From: Owenia fusiformis | Taxonomy: Eukaryota; Annelida; Polychaeta; Sabellida; Oweniidae | NCBI GenBank assembly: GCA_903813345.2 | Contig: CAIIXF020000001.1 | Location: 12,075,915 to 12,139,914 of the forward strand | Direction: 5' to 3' | Length of the DNA stretch: 64,000 nucleotides | Shown here: positions 21,721 through 34,699 of the stretch, in pieces | How the letters are laid out: every line of letters starts with the position of its first letter | Position numbering within the stretch: position 1 is the first letter of the stretch | Translations under genes and position numbers: made by a program | Notes under the pieces: generated by a model | Told to the model about the DNA's origin: nothing | What the model saw: the letters and a program-made list of their open reading frames with translations, nothing else | The model's database searches: none

Positions 21721-23640
21721 TATGAATTACTGTATGCTCGTTGTTTGATGACAACATTTGATGCTACGAATAGAACCTTAGCAGGTACCTGCAACGTTTC
21801 GTTTTGAAGGCTATTGGTGTCTTTACCCACCTTGAAGTCATGACCTACCTTGAGTTGGTGGTGCGCCCCAAGCTGTACCTTATCTATAACTCGGTATATA
21901 TTACGGAAAAACTGAATCCTGTCAACTTAAACACCACAATGAAACCATGTGATGCAGACTTGTCGTACATGTCACATGACTTGTAATAAAGCCAAGATGA
22001 GAAAAAACCAGCATGCATCCTTGTACTTTACAAATTCTACTGTATGATGTACCATACAGATAAAACTTAAAAAACATCATAATTACCTGTTCATAAAATA
22101 AGGCACTGAACCATGTATAGACTAGTACATGCAGGCAGGTATTCAAACGTCCTATTTCCATATAATAAAGTGTATATGAGGACTTAGGAGTACACTTCTT
22201 GTACCATCTGGATCAACAATACTAATATGCTTGCGTACCTGACAAACAGCATGTTTTACTTTCATATATGGGAGTCCACATGTGTTTTATATTCCCTGGT
22301 TAATATCTAACTCAGACTGTCTGATATGCTTGTTTGGGTCACTTTTTAGTGTTGACGTGACAGAGTGGAACTAGGCCACTCTTCCTCCTTATGTTTTTGG
22401 GACACATGATTCTAGTAAAAATTGATCTGATTTATATAGTAACATGAGAATGATATTTTTTTAGGTTTTGTTAGTTTTTAATAATAAAGATGGCAGTTAC
22501 TGTAGATTCAGGTTGAGATAGAAATAATAGGTATCTGTAATTCATTTATACTTTTTGATTCTGTTAGGATAAATAGATGGTAATAGTTGTTCCATATTTT
22601 TACTGAACGCAAAATGCAAATGCTAAAAACAATGCTCTCATCTCATTCAAAACTTCACTGGAGTACTATATACCACACTTCTGCTCTGTGAATTTAACAC
22701 TTTTTTAACCAAAAGCTATGTACCCTTTATTAATCGCCCAGAGTAAGGTCAAAACTTGTCAAAGTCACTAGAGGCGGGTTAGTCCCATCTACCGAATGCT
22801 TCCATGCATATTAGATTTATAACTGTAAAACTGCTTTTAAAAAGTGAGATTAATATTTTTCCCAATGTATTAAAGCTTATGAAATTAATGTTTATGTTAA
22901 TTTCAACTTCCGAAAATGAATGCTGACTGAAACCTCCATACTCTTTATAGAATCACTCTGAAATCATTATTTTTTTGATACATGTACTTTGATTTGGCCA
23001 TCTAGATGCACCAAAAAGAAGACCCTTGCCATATTCTAGTGTCCAGCATATACAAGTCTTACTGTACGGCAAGAAGAACCTGTTGAAATGACGTCCCCAT
23101 AATTGGAATTAGACACCTATTAAATAAATTAGTAAACCGAGACCCAATCAGTTCTTAACTGTAAAATAACCTTAATTGAATTATATCATAGTTAAGTCAC
23201 TCATAATCTTAGATTCTATGGTGATGTCTCAGGAATACTACAAAGTAAGAAACACCCTTTCTGACATTTTGACTAGTTTTAGACACCCGAAGAATCATAA
23301 AATAGAAGCTATCATAAATATCAGAAAGAAAGGTGTAAATGCTATGAAGTTAAACTTGCCAGCAAGCTATAAAGCATATGCCCAATAAAGACATTTTATA
23401 TCAAGTGATTGTTGTTGGTATGCTTTATTTTATAATTGCATTGTACACAGGTTTTACTGTATAATATAATGCAAAGGTATCCTTTCCAATGGTTTGATCA
23501 TGGTTCTTTAAAAGAGAGCTTCATCTACAATATTTAAACGTACTTTAGTAGTCGGGGTAACATAAATGTGGTTGCCTTGTCCCCCTGGCCATGTTTCATG
23601 TTTGAGTTTGTCATGTTAAAATACTTCAATATTATTGTAA
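21721..23640. other. Unannotated stretch
   Basis: No exon with paired splice sites was found on either strand. The open frames at 21804, 21922 and 23176 look random in composition. No complete repeat is recognised. Confidence 0.4.
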
Positions 23641-23850
23641 ACAGGCCCATGGCAAGGGGGGGGGTTCAAGGGGTTTGAACTCCTCCCCCGGCCAAAATTC
23701 TTAAAAAAAATCATGCAGTTTTTTCACCATTCTGAGCACTTTTCAAGTAATCATGGCCACTTTTGGGCTAGAGTTGTTAAAAATGAACCCCCCTGGAATT
23801 TTTTAAAACGTGACCCCTCCTTGGCAAATCCTTCTGGCCTACTGGCCTGT
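23641..23850. repeat. GGCCC/GCAAGG MITE, copy 2
   Basis: It starts ACAGGCCCATGGCAAGGGGG and ends CCTTGGCAAATC..GGCCTGT, giving inverted termini. The interior matches 18521-18725 (AATCATGCAGTTTTTTCACC and following). Poly-G/C runs flank the core. Confidence 0.65.
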
Positions 23851-24490
23851 GGTATCTACAGTTTTTACTATCTCTTTGAAAACTCCTGCAAGTGTTCGAT
23901 AAAGCGGGACTCTGGTTATCAGAATGACCTCAGAAGATAGTATAGTTTGTGGTCAACTGCATTGGTAGGTGGCAAAAATCTCTCTCAAGAAAATGAAATT
24001 GTTCTAGCCAGGTCTTTGCTAAATTATTTATTGCAGTTAAGAAAATGTGTATTCCGATATACATATAGCTAGTGTGCAATGCACTTTCTCAAGTACATGC
24101 ACTATCAATTCATTCTATTATAACTAATATTCAACAAAATATCGTCAAACACTTTTTTTCGATACAAGACGTAATGAAATATGAAAATTCTCAAAAAGGC
24201 ATGGCAGTAAGGTTTCACATTTGAAAGTCTGATGATCAGAAACAGGAGTTTTCATTCTTGTGGAATCCTTTCGATGAAATGTGACAAAAGTATGTAGTTA
24301 GGTAGATGACATAGGATAGTGGACACTAAATTGTCTCAAATCAAAGATAAGCCACACTATCATACATTTCTTATTTAGAATGCATCCTTTCTCCTCTCCA
24401 TGTTTCTTTATTTTACAATAAACTGTAGTACCAGCACATTTTCTCCTAATTACTTTGTGCAGGTCCCTCCATGGCTACAGATCAGCCACA
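23851..24490. other. Unannotated stretch
   Basis: No coding, RNA or repeat feature is supported. Confidence 0.4.
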
Positions 24491-25089
24491 TGTTTCAGTT
24501 TTGAAGGACTGGCTATTGTGCTGTGAACCTCCTTTTCCTATAGGCAGAGGCAGCGATCCCCCACACTCCAATTAAAGTCCAGATACTTTTCATTATTACT
24601 TTTTCCTTTTGGCGGTATATCTTTGAATTCATAATATTCAACCATGCACTAATAAATTGTAAATACTACATTGAGGGACACCTATAATGCCACTGGCAAT
24701 TGGGTGTATGTATCTCGTGTATGGTCTGTTCTTGACTGATTGATGCCAATAAAATCTATTGATGAAAAAAATTATAATCTTGATTTTAATGTTTCAGTTT
24801 TGAAGGACTGGCTATTGTGCTGTGAACCTCCTTTTCCTATAGGCAGAGGCAGCGATCCCCCACACTCCAATTAAAGTCCAGATACTTTTCATTATTACTT
24901 TTTCCTTTTGGCGGTATATCTTTGAATTCATAATATTCAACCATGCACTAATAAATTGTAAATACTACATTGAGGGACACCTATAATGCCACTGGCAATT
25001 GGGTGTATGTATCTCGTGTATGGTCTGTTCTTGACTAATTGATGCCAATAAAATCTATTGATGAAAAAAATTATAATCTTGATTTTAAT
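24491..25089. repeat. Near-identical 299-bp tandem duplication
   Basis: Unit 1 (24491-24789) and unit 2 (24790-25089) both start TGTTTCAGTTTTGAAGGACT and end GATGAAAAAAATTATAATCT then TGATTTTAA. By eye they differ at about one base (CTTGACTGATTG versus CTTGACTAATTG). The low divergence implies a recent duplication, gene conversion or an assembly artefact. No coding function is evident. Confidence 0.9.
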
Positions 25090-26220
25090 AACACACAGCT
25101 CAGATATCATCTGCTCATCATTGGATGTAACATTTTTTATAGCACGTGAACCATATGTCCCAGTGTGGCAGTTTGAAACAGCTGTATTAAAAAAATCAGT
25201 ACAAAAAACAGCAAAAACCAGACTGATGTTTCTTACAGCAGAAACCTTCGGCAAAACTATGGCTTGCCCACTCCAGGTAGATTACCTGTACAACGCTCTT
25301 GACATTAAGCTCAACACAATGCCATTAAAACAACATTTGACTATAAGCTTATAATCTATGACGTCAAATGCTTGGGTATACTGCTCTTTAATTAATCTTT
25401 TTGAGTAATGTAATACTTGTCCTTGATTATAGAGGGTGTTGTTATATTCACTTGATATCATCCCCCTCATCAAACCTCCCTCGTGAAAATCAAACTATTA
25501 ACGGCAAGAATAATGAAACCATGTGTCTAGAAAAAGCAAGGAAAAGACAATATAGCCAGGGTCATAAATAGCTATACTCTGTACTGTTTTGTTTTAACAA
25601 GTGAATAGATTATTTGAAACAGAACATGTTGCCTATTTTAGTAGAAATACGGAAGTCATCAATGTTTGTAATTTTAGTTTTTGTGAGTTTCGTCTTTTTA
25701 AGATGCATCAAAGAGCTTGTTAAAAGCTTGCAACCCTGCAAATGATAAAACTCTCATAGTGGTTTCATTATTGGGAGAATTACGCCTGGGCCTTTCCCTT
25801 TCAAGAATTCATCTTAATCCTCAAAGGTGGTCAATGAAAATTACCAAATCCCTACAAACAATTCCTAATTGAAATTGTGATCTGAAATCATATCATATGA
25901 AATATTTTGAATGTGTATGCTTGGTTATCTGTTTCCCTGCCTCGGTGTTAGACAAGATTATAGGAAAAAACATTGAAAGATTTTCTTTGGGATTACAATA
26001 TCAGTATATCTGCATTCAACATGGGAGGTTTTATCATATAATGTCTATAAAGGTCTTATCGTGCTGGGATGTCATAAATGCTGATCATTCATGTTTTATT
26101 CTCGTACCTCACATATACAATACGCCTTATTTGGATTCATGTCAGAAAATGATTGCGATATCAGCAGATTCATGAGATTTTTCACCTATTTTTATTAGAA
26201 TATTTTTTCTGGGTTATTTG
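25090..26220. other. Unannotated stretch
   Basis: Frames are open on both strands at 25058-25354, but neither has a splice-site pair, and no motif was recognised. I do not call an exon. Confidence 0.35.
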
Positions 26221-26346
26221 CTGACATTATTGTTATGGTCATCAACTTTTTTTGTTGATGGTGTTCAGCGGTTGGTGTTTGGCATTTGATGGTCAGTGTC
26301 TGTAGCAAATGGCAGGTGGTGAAATTTTGCATGTTAATGCCCTATA
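26221..26346 (+). repeat. Interspersed repeat A, copy 2
   Basis: It has TTATGGTCATCAACTTTTTT, one GGTGTTCAGCGGTTGGTGTT unit and the conserved tail GGCAGGTGGTGAAATTTTGC then ATGTTAATGCC. This is the shortest unit array of the four copies. Confidence 0.7.
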
Positions 26347-26387
26347 GTGCAGTTTTATTTTAAAATAACAGTTAATATGGGTATAGC

Positions 26388-26560
26388 TAACTATGAGGCA
26401 GGAGAGTCAAATGCCCCCCAAACAAGAATTTTGCAGAAATATATTTTTTGAAGTTTTTTCAACCAAAATTATGTCCTGTATATAAGAAGATCATATTTGG
26501 CCTCACCTTTTTAGATTTGCCTCACCTATTTTTGGCTCAAGGCTATGTCCCTAGACCTAT
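26388..26560. repeat. Probable MITE with GAGGCA../..TGCCTCACC ends
   Basis: TATGAGGCAGGAGAGTCAAA with a CCCCCC run opens the block. GCCTCACC occurs twice near its right side, before GGCTCAAGGCTATGTCCCTAG. Inverted similarity is weak. It resembles the other G/C-run elements in the window. Confidence 0.3.
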
Positions 26561-27373
26561 AAGTGAGTTGTATTGAATATACCATAACCACGTTTATCAC
26601 CAAGTGAGTGAGTAGTTTTGGTGAAAACAGAAATGTTATGTTAGATTAGGAATGAATCAGAAAAAGCATTATCAGACAATATTTAGATTATCGCTTGATA
26701 TCAGTTCATTTATTAGCACAATTAAGCCTGGCATCTTGAATCATGAATTTATTGAACAGAATCATTTTATTACAGTGGGCTAATTATTAGAAACTTTATA
26801 TTGTTCTTAGAATGAAGGAATGTGATGATGCAACACTTTTCAAGTTGGAACAATTAATGTTGAGTAAATACGGAAGCAATTGCTTCTCCCAGTAGTACAG
26901 TACAACATCCTAACACATTGTTTACCTAAAATAGTACATTGATTAAGAATTTCTAGCCTCTCAGTATAAAAGACTTAATGAATGACGTTAGTAGCTCTGA
27001 AGTAACGCATATAGATTTCATATTTGATTCCATACTTCTAATTGGTTCTTAAGATAAAATTACATCCTGATTTAGACTTATGACGGATATAAACTTATGA
27101 CGGTCGACTTAATTATTATCCTCTTAGAATCAAGTTGACAGCTTGTTCATCGCAATAAATAAGCTGAGTTTTCACTTTAATGATTAATCAATTTGTATAT
27201 TTTTGCTATTTTTCAAAGGCTTTCCAATAAAAATGAAAAGTAAATCATTACTGTTTGTTGTGATTCAGTGTTTGTTTTTGTTATTTTTTGTTATATATCA
27301 TGCAGTGTTAAGAACCGTATTCTCTTCAATGGATTCCAAAATAATTTTTCTTTTTTGTATGCACAGTCTATAA
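26561..27373. other. Unannotated stretch
   Basis: Nothing with support was found on either strand. Confidence 0.4.
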
Positions 27374-27537
27374 TGTCACCACCAGAAGATTGTTTAAGTC
27401 TCCAATTTTTGTGGACTGTGTTCAGTGGTTGGTGTTCGGTGGTTAGTGTTTAGTGGTTGTTGTTCAGCAGTTGGTGTTCAGTGGTTGGCATCTGTAACAA
27501 ATGACAAGTAGTGACATTTTGCATGTTAGTGCCTTGT
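27374..27537 (+). repeat. Interspersed repeat A, copy 3 (expanded GGTTGGTGTTCAG array)
   Basis: It has the longest internal array of the family: five or so GTTCAGTGGTTG / GTTCGGTGGTTA / GTTTAGTGGTTG / GTTCAGCAGTTG units. Then follows the family tail TGTAACAAATGACAAGTAGT and GACATTTTGCATGTTAGTGC. Confidence 0.75.
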
Positions 27538-29028
27538 TATTATGTTAAAAGTCAAACACTAATACAAATATTTAGTCAGCTTCAAAGACCAGTCAGTGAG
27601 AGAAAGCATTTAAATAATGGCCTTGTATCAAAGTGATAACCTCTATGAATAGATGATCATCTTAATGTTTTCATTAATATTGAGGCATCCATATCTATTG
27701 AGGTATCATATGAATTAACTAAAAGGATTTGATTGGTCAATGTAAGCATGGGGAATAATGCCCTCACCCCTACCCCCATATAACAGCCTCACCTTGAAAC
27801 AATGAAATGTTATAGATTCAAAAACCACTTCTTAATCGGCAATTTGAATCCAGTTATTGCAAAACAGACAATTGACCCGTGTACTTGTAACTTTTCAGTA
27901 TGCTCTAAAAAAGTACCTCTCGGTAGTAGAGTAGTTATAATAGGCAAACAACCTCAGTTGAGATCCTTCATAATCAATGATGATATTTGCCTTTATCCTG
28001 TAAATCTGGTCAGAAAAATCAGATTAATAGCTTTATTAGCTGATCGATTCAGAGATCTCTCTTAGCCTGAGCTCAAGATCGATTTGTTTGATAAATTCTT
28101 GAGTAATATTTCATGCCATTTTTCAAATTCTGAAAGTATTTGATCAAAATATTCTCCCTGACAGTTGATCCATAACTTTATTATGACAGGCCTCTACATT
28201 AGAGAAGTTGAGAGCGTTTTCATATCAGCTAAATGATTTATCAAATATACTTTGCTCTTTATAGTAAAACTGGATATTTGTGAATTAACAACTGAGATTG
28301 TGAATTTTTCAAATCGTTTATATTTGTTTGCTACACTGAGTTAAAGTTTAGGAACAACTGAAACCTTGAGAATCAAGATGTGTGTCTTGCTGGTTTACAG
28401 TTTGGTACACCCGTGACCAGAATCATGCATTTTTATTTTCTCAGGCCCTAAAAGACTAGGATACTATTATAAAGACCATTATAGTTATAAATATAATCAA
28501 AACACACATTTTGTCACTTTCATAGCTTTATTATTTCATTTTCTAATGCAGATAACAATGTATACAAACCAAAACAACATATCAAGAAGATTTACAGCAT
28601 ACCTTCAGTGAAAAGCATTCAATATTTTTATAAATTATAATATACAGTAATCATGATGATAATCGTGGCTTTCATTCATATTCATGAACTAATAATTTGC
28701 TAATAAGAATGATTAAATTTCAAAACTGCTCCAATATTCTCCCAAGATTTTTCCATCAAGGGTATAAAACCCTGAATTTATTAATTGTAGAAATATGCTG
28801 TCTGTAAACCCTGTCTAACCCAAACACTACTTGGCTTTGTCAAAGGTGTTCAGATTACCAGGTGTTCAAATTCCAAGGTTTTCTAATCAATAGGAGAAAA
28901 TAAAATTGGGACCATACAAAAGTATGACATTTAGGGATGTTCATATTTGAGAGTTGTCCTGCTTTTAAAGGATCTTCTTTTGGCTTGTTATTAGTGGTCA
29001 TGATTGAAATTTCAACTTAATGCGTATA
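27538..29028. other. Unannotated stretch with a MITE fragment (about 28800-28880)
   Basis: The fragment AACCCAAACACTACTTGG..AAGGTGTTCAGATTACCAGG resembles the CAGTRAAACCTGTC family. No exon is supported. The open frame at 27802-28065 lacks an acceptor or other coding evidence. Confidence 0.35.
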
Positions 29029-29204
29029 CAGTGAAACCTGTAAAGTGGAACACCTAGAAGTAGAACACCCATGTTAGTAGAACACTTTTCAGATTCCCAC
29101 GACCAACTGACCTTACGTTAATTGAACCTCTATAAATGGAACACCTCCCAAGTAGAATACTTTTTAGAGGCGCCAGAGGTGTTCCATTTAGACAGGTTTT
29201 ACAG
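29029..29204. mobile_element. CAGTRAAACCTGTC-family MITE, complete
   Basis: It opens CAGTGAAACCTGTAAAGTGG and closes TTTAGACAGGTTTTACAG with TA at both ends. The interior has repeated GGAACACCT and GTAGAACAC words and an internal inverted AGAGGTGTTCCATTTA. It is the best-preserved copy and useful as a family reference. Confidence 0.8.
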
Positions 29205-30895
29205 TATAGTTATTTCAACTATTACAAGGTAATTGTGAAGTTGCTGAGACACTGAGAGACCACTGAGTTCTCTCAACCTATTGTCTTATCTTGATAAACA
29301 TCTCTTACAAAGAAAACATAAATCAATAAATACTGACTCTGGGTATTGAAACAGACTTCTCACATGTCTACAACACAAAATCAATGGAATGTCTAACAGA
29401 ATTACATAACAAAAATCATATTAAACACTAAGTGATGCTATTTTTCACATTTTACTCTTAATAAAAACACAAAAAGTCTGTATACTATGAACAAACAATA
29501 CTCAAACTTGAATAACACTTAAAAATAAAAAAAACAAATAAGATGTTTTGCATCTGAATTGAAGCGCAAGGTGCATACGTTCAAAGCTGTTTTACTATCA
29601 TTGATTCATGTTGAGCAGTGGCGGAAACATCTAACTCTTTATCTCATCCCCTTTGTGATGTTTACGATCATTTCCGTAACAACATGTTTCATTTACTTTC
29701 ATTCTTATTATTCTCATTCATCATAGTTGCGGGGTACCTTTATTGCACAATATATCGGGAAATGTGTCATTTTCTATGCCGTAAAATGTATACTTTTAGG
29801 ATTTACCAATGTATTATGCTTTTGTAAACATTTTGTATATTAAGTAATATGTGCAAACCAAAATGATTGATTCATGGATTTAACCTAAAAACCTATTTAC
29901 CTGTTTTAATTGCCACCCTATATTTTCAACTTGAGATAATCTGACTCTTAACTTAGTTTTTCTCCCAATGTCCATTATAATTGAATTCCGCCTCCCTATT
30001 GGATACATTCTATTAAGGTAAAGTAATGTTTTAGACTGCTTAAATTCAACAGGGAAATGAAAATGATGATTTTGATGAGGCGCAAATTAGCTGAAAAGTA
30101 TGAACGTTGCATATTTGACTCTAGGAATAGGAACCCCAATGTATCGTAATATGTTTCCATTAAGATTTTCTGTTTTGTTAATTTAAGAGAGTTTATGGCA
30201 GGGGTAGCCTTCCCAACAAAGATTTGTCTTGAGGAAATATCTTATTCTCAAGCTTCAATACAATAAATAACCTAAATATAAATGTTTTTGCATTCTGTTC
30301 TACCTATTTATATTATGCTCTCTTCAACTATGATGTCTTCATTCTTCAAGTAAGAGGACATTTAAGTCTTGTATTAAGTCCCTATGTTAACCCCACCCCC
30401 TTTTTAAACTTTTGAAGTTTGTATTATTGAGGATAAAGGGGATTGTTGGTTGGTAACCAATGACTTGATTCAGGACTACCCAAGTAAATCTCCACCTTTG
30501 TCATTTTACAACAGTTAACGAAAGAACAAATGCACACTACATTTAAAACTTAAATCTGAAATTACAGTATAAAGTACAATAAACAACTAAAATAAATAAA
30601 AAAGAATATTTTTGATACATGCTATGTACATGTATGTGCAAACATAACCACAAAGGATTTTCTCATTGCTTAAATTGTTGCATAATAACAGTTAAACATT
30701 GCCTATTATCGTCAGTCAGCCAAACAATCATTCATAAGTAATTTTTGGCATTTCTTGCAGCAGTATATCATGCTTTCTACTAGAATCTATTATGCATATA
30801 AACATTTTTTGAGGATGTGTTAGAACATTGCTCTTGCAAAGAATGATATTCAAAAGCTATTTGCATCTGAAGAAAAGATTATGTTGTGCTCAATA
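29205..30895. other. 3' flank of the long-tail membrane protein gene
   Basis: AT-rich sequence with several AATAAA-like words on both strands. It may contain an extended 3' UTR of the minus-strand gene ending at 30962. The open frame at 29618-29827 is hydrophobic but unsupported. Confidence 0.35.
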
Positions 30896-30897
30896 TA

Positions 30898-30903
30898 TTT
30901 ATT
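30898..30903 (-). terminator. Candidate poly(A) signal of the long-tail membrane protein gene
   Basis: The minus strand reads AATAAA about 60 nt past the stop codon. That would give a very short 3' UTR, and a more distal signal is equally possible. Confidence 0.3.
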
Positions 30904-30961
30904 TTGCAATGATTCATTAAAATTGTGCCCAAAGTTTTCATACTAGATATAGTTGTGTCCT

Positions 30962-33045
30962 TTATTCAATATTATTAAAGAGTAACTTCTGTTTTGATTC
31001 AGTTCTTTGTTTGGGTTTATGCGATTTTTTATTAGGATACTGCAAAGGTATAAAGCCTTCAGGGGATTCATCATGCGATGAGGGATCCAAAAGTGCACGA
31101 TTTTCATTAACACTGTCACTGCCCCCACTGCATGTTTCATTATCACACTGAGAAGTGTCTGGGGATGTATTATCACATTGGGAAATGTCAGGGGAGGTGT
31201 TGTCACATTGTGATATGTCAGGTGACGTTATGGCATCAGAGTCTACAGATATACTTGGTAGAGAGGCGGAGTATAATCCATTGGTTCTAATTCCATCAAC
31301 TGGAAAGAGTTTAATCACAGTTTTAGGGTTTAAGTTTCTTAATGCCTCATCAACAGCGAAAGAACTAGAGCTTTTAGGTCGAGGTCTTGCAATATTTTCT
31401 ATGCATGCTGAATCAAATGAATGCCGTCTGTTCGAGGTATGAATTTCCGGTACGATGAGTGCATTTTGAGGGGGAGATGATAAATTGAGCCCTTGTCTAC
31501 TTGGGAGGCTACCTTGACATGTAGAACACCTGATGCTTGGTGAGGTCTGTCCCATTTGTAGAGTTGAGTCAGACACATTGTCTACATCAAGGGTAATTAA
31601 GGTAGTAATGTTGTTATCAATCACATTAGGGAGTGATCCATAGCCACTGTTTGTGCCTTGAGCCCTGAGTTTGGACAACTTTGTGGCTGAATCAGGATTC
31701 AATGAACATGAGCATTTAGGAATCATTACTGGGCCTTCTGAGTTGTTATCTAAGCTAAAGGTTTCTGTTGAATTGTTATTCACATGATCTATAACTATAT
31801 GAGGTCCAGTGTCAGGTTCAGCATCTTCAGTATCAGTATGGTCACTGCTGACAGTGATTAGGCCATCAGTGCTTTGGTGACCTATAGAGTCCATATCTTC
31901 ATTGGAATGTCTCTTACTTGGTTCATTGAACCAAGGCGTTAAATATTCTAAGTCACCAACATTATCTGTTAATTGATCTGCATTGTTTATCTTTGCATAT
32001 TCTTGCATAGAATCATCAACAGTGGTGTTATTGTCGCTTTTGTCTACAGCTTTCCTATTTGGTTTTAAATAGCCTGGGTGTATTGGTAAACCTGGATTGG
32101 GTGATATGTATTGACGTGTATTGTCTAGTAATATATTGCCACTGGGAAGGGAAGATATATTAGTGGCGCTAATGCAAGGTACCCCAGGCTCCTGATAATT
32201 GGTATTTTTAGAGCACTTTTTGGAATTGGTATTTGAGTTTTCTCTAGGTAGAATGAATGAGGTCTCATCAATCTGCTGATAAGAAGTGTCATTGTTGTTG
32301 CATATATCAACTATTGAGTTGTAGCATAAGTTGGGATCGCCACATGCTAATGTGTTGTCATTGCCATAATCTCCTTCTGAATAGATGAAAGAGATATCAT
32401 CACTGATGGTGCAGCATTCCTCCATTGCCCTTGGGGCCACCATGTTTCTATGTAGTGGGGTATATGGGGGAATCTCGATGGTGATCTCCGTAAAAGGATC
32501 AACTGGGTCATTTGTGTATTGATTCCTTGAGTTCCTCCTGGGGCGATGAGCATGGTGATATCTGATAGATCCGCGGCTTTTCCGGCTGTCTGATCTTTTC
32601 AATGAGTTATTTCGACTACTCTTTATAGACTTAATACTTCCGCTTCGATGGTGTGAACTAGCTCTGAATAAAGCTGCTGTCTTTGGATCTAAATGTTTCT
32701 GGGCGCAGAGCATATCCTTTGCTCGTCTATCTAAATATTTGTCTGATAGAAGTGTAGCAGTTAGGCTGTCACCGAGAGTATTATGCTTATTAAAGCCCCC
32801 ACCCCCATACTCTCCTTTTTCTATGTCTTGATTTGTAGTCTTGGATTTCTTGCCTTGTTCGTAGCACATAGCACAGTAGAACATGGAGAGAAGGAACAAT
32901 GCAAGGAGGGCATATCCCACAATTAGTCCTGTCAGTTCAGTGGGACATTCTGATACATACTCCCTGGTACTGTTTGTATAGTACCCAGATGTGCTTAGAG
33001 GATTTGGGGTAGTTCCTCCTCTTATAGGGCCTGTCTGTTTTAAAT
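30962..33045 (-). CDS. Terminal exon: membrane segment and about 630-residue cytoplasmic tail, unrecognised protein
   Basis: The acceptor TGTTTATTTCCAG opens a phase-1 exon of 2,084 nt ending at TAA. Joined to 34700-34724 it gives 702 residues with no signal peptide. Residues 10-45 are a short Thr/Ser/Gly-rich segment with an N-glycosylation site (NST at 33-35) and one Cys. Residues 46-70 form the only membrane helix (LTGLIVGYALLALFLLSMFY). The tail looks disordered and rich in Ser, Asn and Asp. It has a basic Ser cluster at about 137-184 (KRSDSRKSRGS, RPRRNS), PPYTP near 201, RRHSFDS near 551 (PKA/14-3-3-type) and three tandem TSPDISQCDN units at 615-644, with a basic C-terminus. A signalling or scaffold receptor is inference. 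Large ectodomain exons upstream remain an alternative. Confidence 0.85.
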
Positions 33046-34699
33046 CTGGAAATAAACAAAAACATAAAAAATTATTTATTTGAAAAGCAGAACAAAGCCC
33101 TCTAAATCATGTGCATTTTAAACCAAGATGAAATATGAACTATTCTTAATATGACCTATATTAGTGGCATTAATCTGAAAAGTCTGACATTTTATGGATG
33201 TTAACAATCTCTTGGAAGCCCATGATGTTAACATGGGGTCTTTTTGATGGTATGTATTTTGACATCAGGGAAAGGTCAATGGAAATAGAAAAGTCAAAAA
33301 GCATTATACAAGTATATACTGTATTTCATTCAATATAACAATTTTACTTGTAGTTTACTGATAAAATCATATGCATACACAGATCTTAATACAATAAACA
33401 TACATTCAGATATGTTTATAGAGCATTGATTTATTAAAAAGTACTGATTTTTTATTTATATTTATTTTGAATTCTAGTTTACAAATAAGTCATACAATTA
33501 CATGTGATCGTTTTTCTTTATATTTTCAGGTAAGTTCCTGGTGATCCAGTCTTCCTTACATTACAATCCAACATATGCTCAGGTACTATTTATTTCATTC
33601 TATTTAACAACAAAAAGATCTCAAATCTCAGAACCACACATGTTGATAATGTATAAATGTACTTATATTGGACATAAATTACTGGTCCTAACCTAGATTA
33701 GTCAATATCAATTTATACTTTTATTGATTAAGCAGTCATAGCACTTTTTCCTAATCGAATATAAGGAAGAATTTTATTATTTAGACATATGTTATGAAGG
33801 TTCTAATTTCACAAAGGATAATTCTGTACTCCAAAACTAAGTAAGGATTATTCCAGGTTTGACTCAACAATCAGTGTTAGATAACTATGACATGCAATTT
33901 GAACATGCATTGAATAATTACATTTATCAGTCTGTTTTGTATTGTAATCCATTTTGTCTACCACTAATGAAGGTGAGCAACACCTCTTGGGTCTTAATAT
34001 TATGTAATTAATCCTCGAAGACAGACCCAGGAACGCCTTCTTGGAGGAGCCCCGTGTTGATATTTTGTAAAATTACAATTGCAGATTTTGATGTTGTCAT
34101 CAAAGACTTGTATCAAGTTAGTTACCCTTCCTTAACTGAGTAAATAGTAGAGGATGAGATTTGATTCAAGAAAATAGTTATTCTGCAATATTTGTAACAG
34201 TTAAGAATAAATGTAAATTGTGTGGCAGTAATGTAGATTTGGTTAATACAATGGATATGAACTCTGCATTGTGTGATTTAACTAAATCAAGACATGTGCA
34301 GAGAAATGTTGTGTACAGGTGAAACATTTCTTTTATTAAACAAAATTAGGTGACAGAGTTTTCAATGTTTTATAATTGATAATAATGAAGAAAAAAAGGT
34401 TAGTTGAGGGTGTCAACAAATCAGAAGAAAAAACTTGATTGAGAAAAATGAATCAATAATTGGCATCAGACCATAGCTATAATCAAACAAAAATAAATCA
34501 GATGAATTCATCATCAAATCATGTATGGTTATTTTATTCAAGATGTGTAGATCAGTTGTCAAATCAAAACAATTAAGATTAAGAAAATTTACGACATAAA
34601 ACGTTGGTAGTCATTAATTCCATCAATCCACATCAATAAATTGACTAAAAATAAAATAAATTGAACTTTTGTTTTCAATGACATATTGAATGAACTTAC
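33046..34699 (-). other. Proposed phase-1 intron of the long-tail membrane protein gene
   Basis: The interval is bounded by AATG|GTAAGT and a pyrimidine-rich TTTGTTTATTTCCAG. No exon or recognised repeat lies inside. AATTGATT-type AT-rich sequence predominates. Confidence 0.5.

Noticed and set aside
25058-25354. 98-codon plus and 105-codon minus frames
   Set aside because: Partly inside the 299-bp tandem duplication, with no splice-site pair and no recognisable domain.
29618-29827. 69-codon hydrophobic plus frame resembling a LINE tail (C-x-VYDHFRNNMF)
   Set aside because: Only a loose resemblance to the Cys/Tyr/Arg spacing; the zinc-knuckle cysteines are missing.
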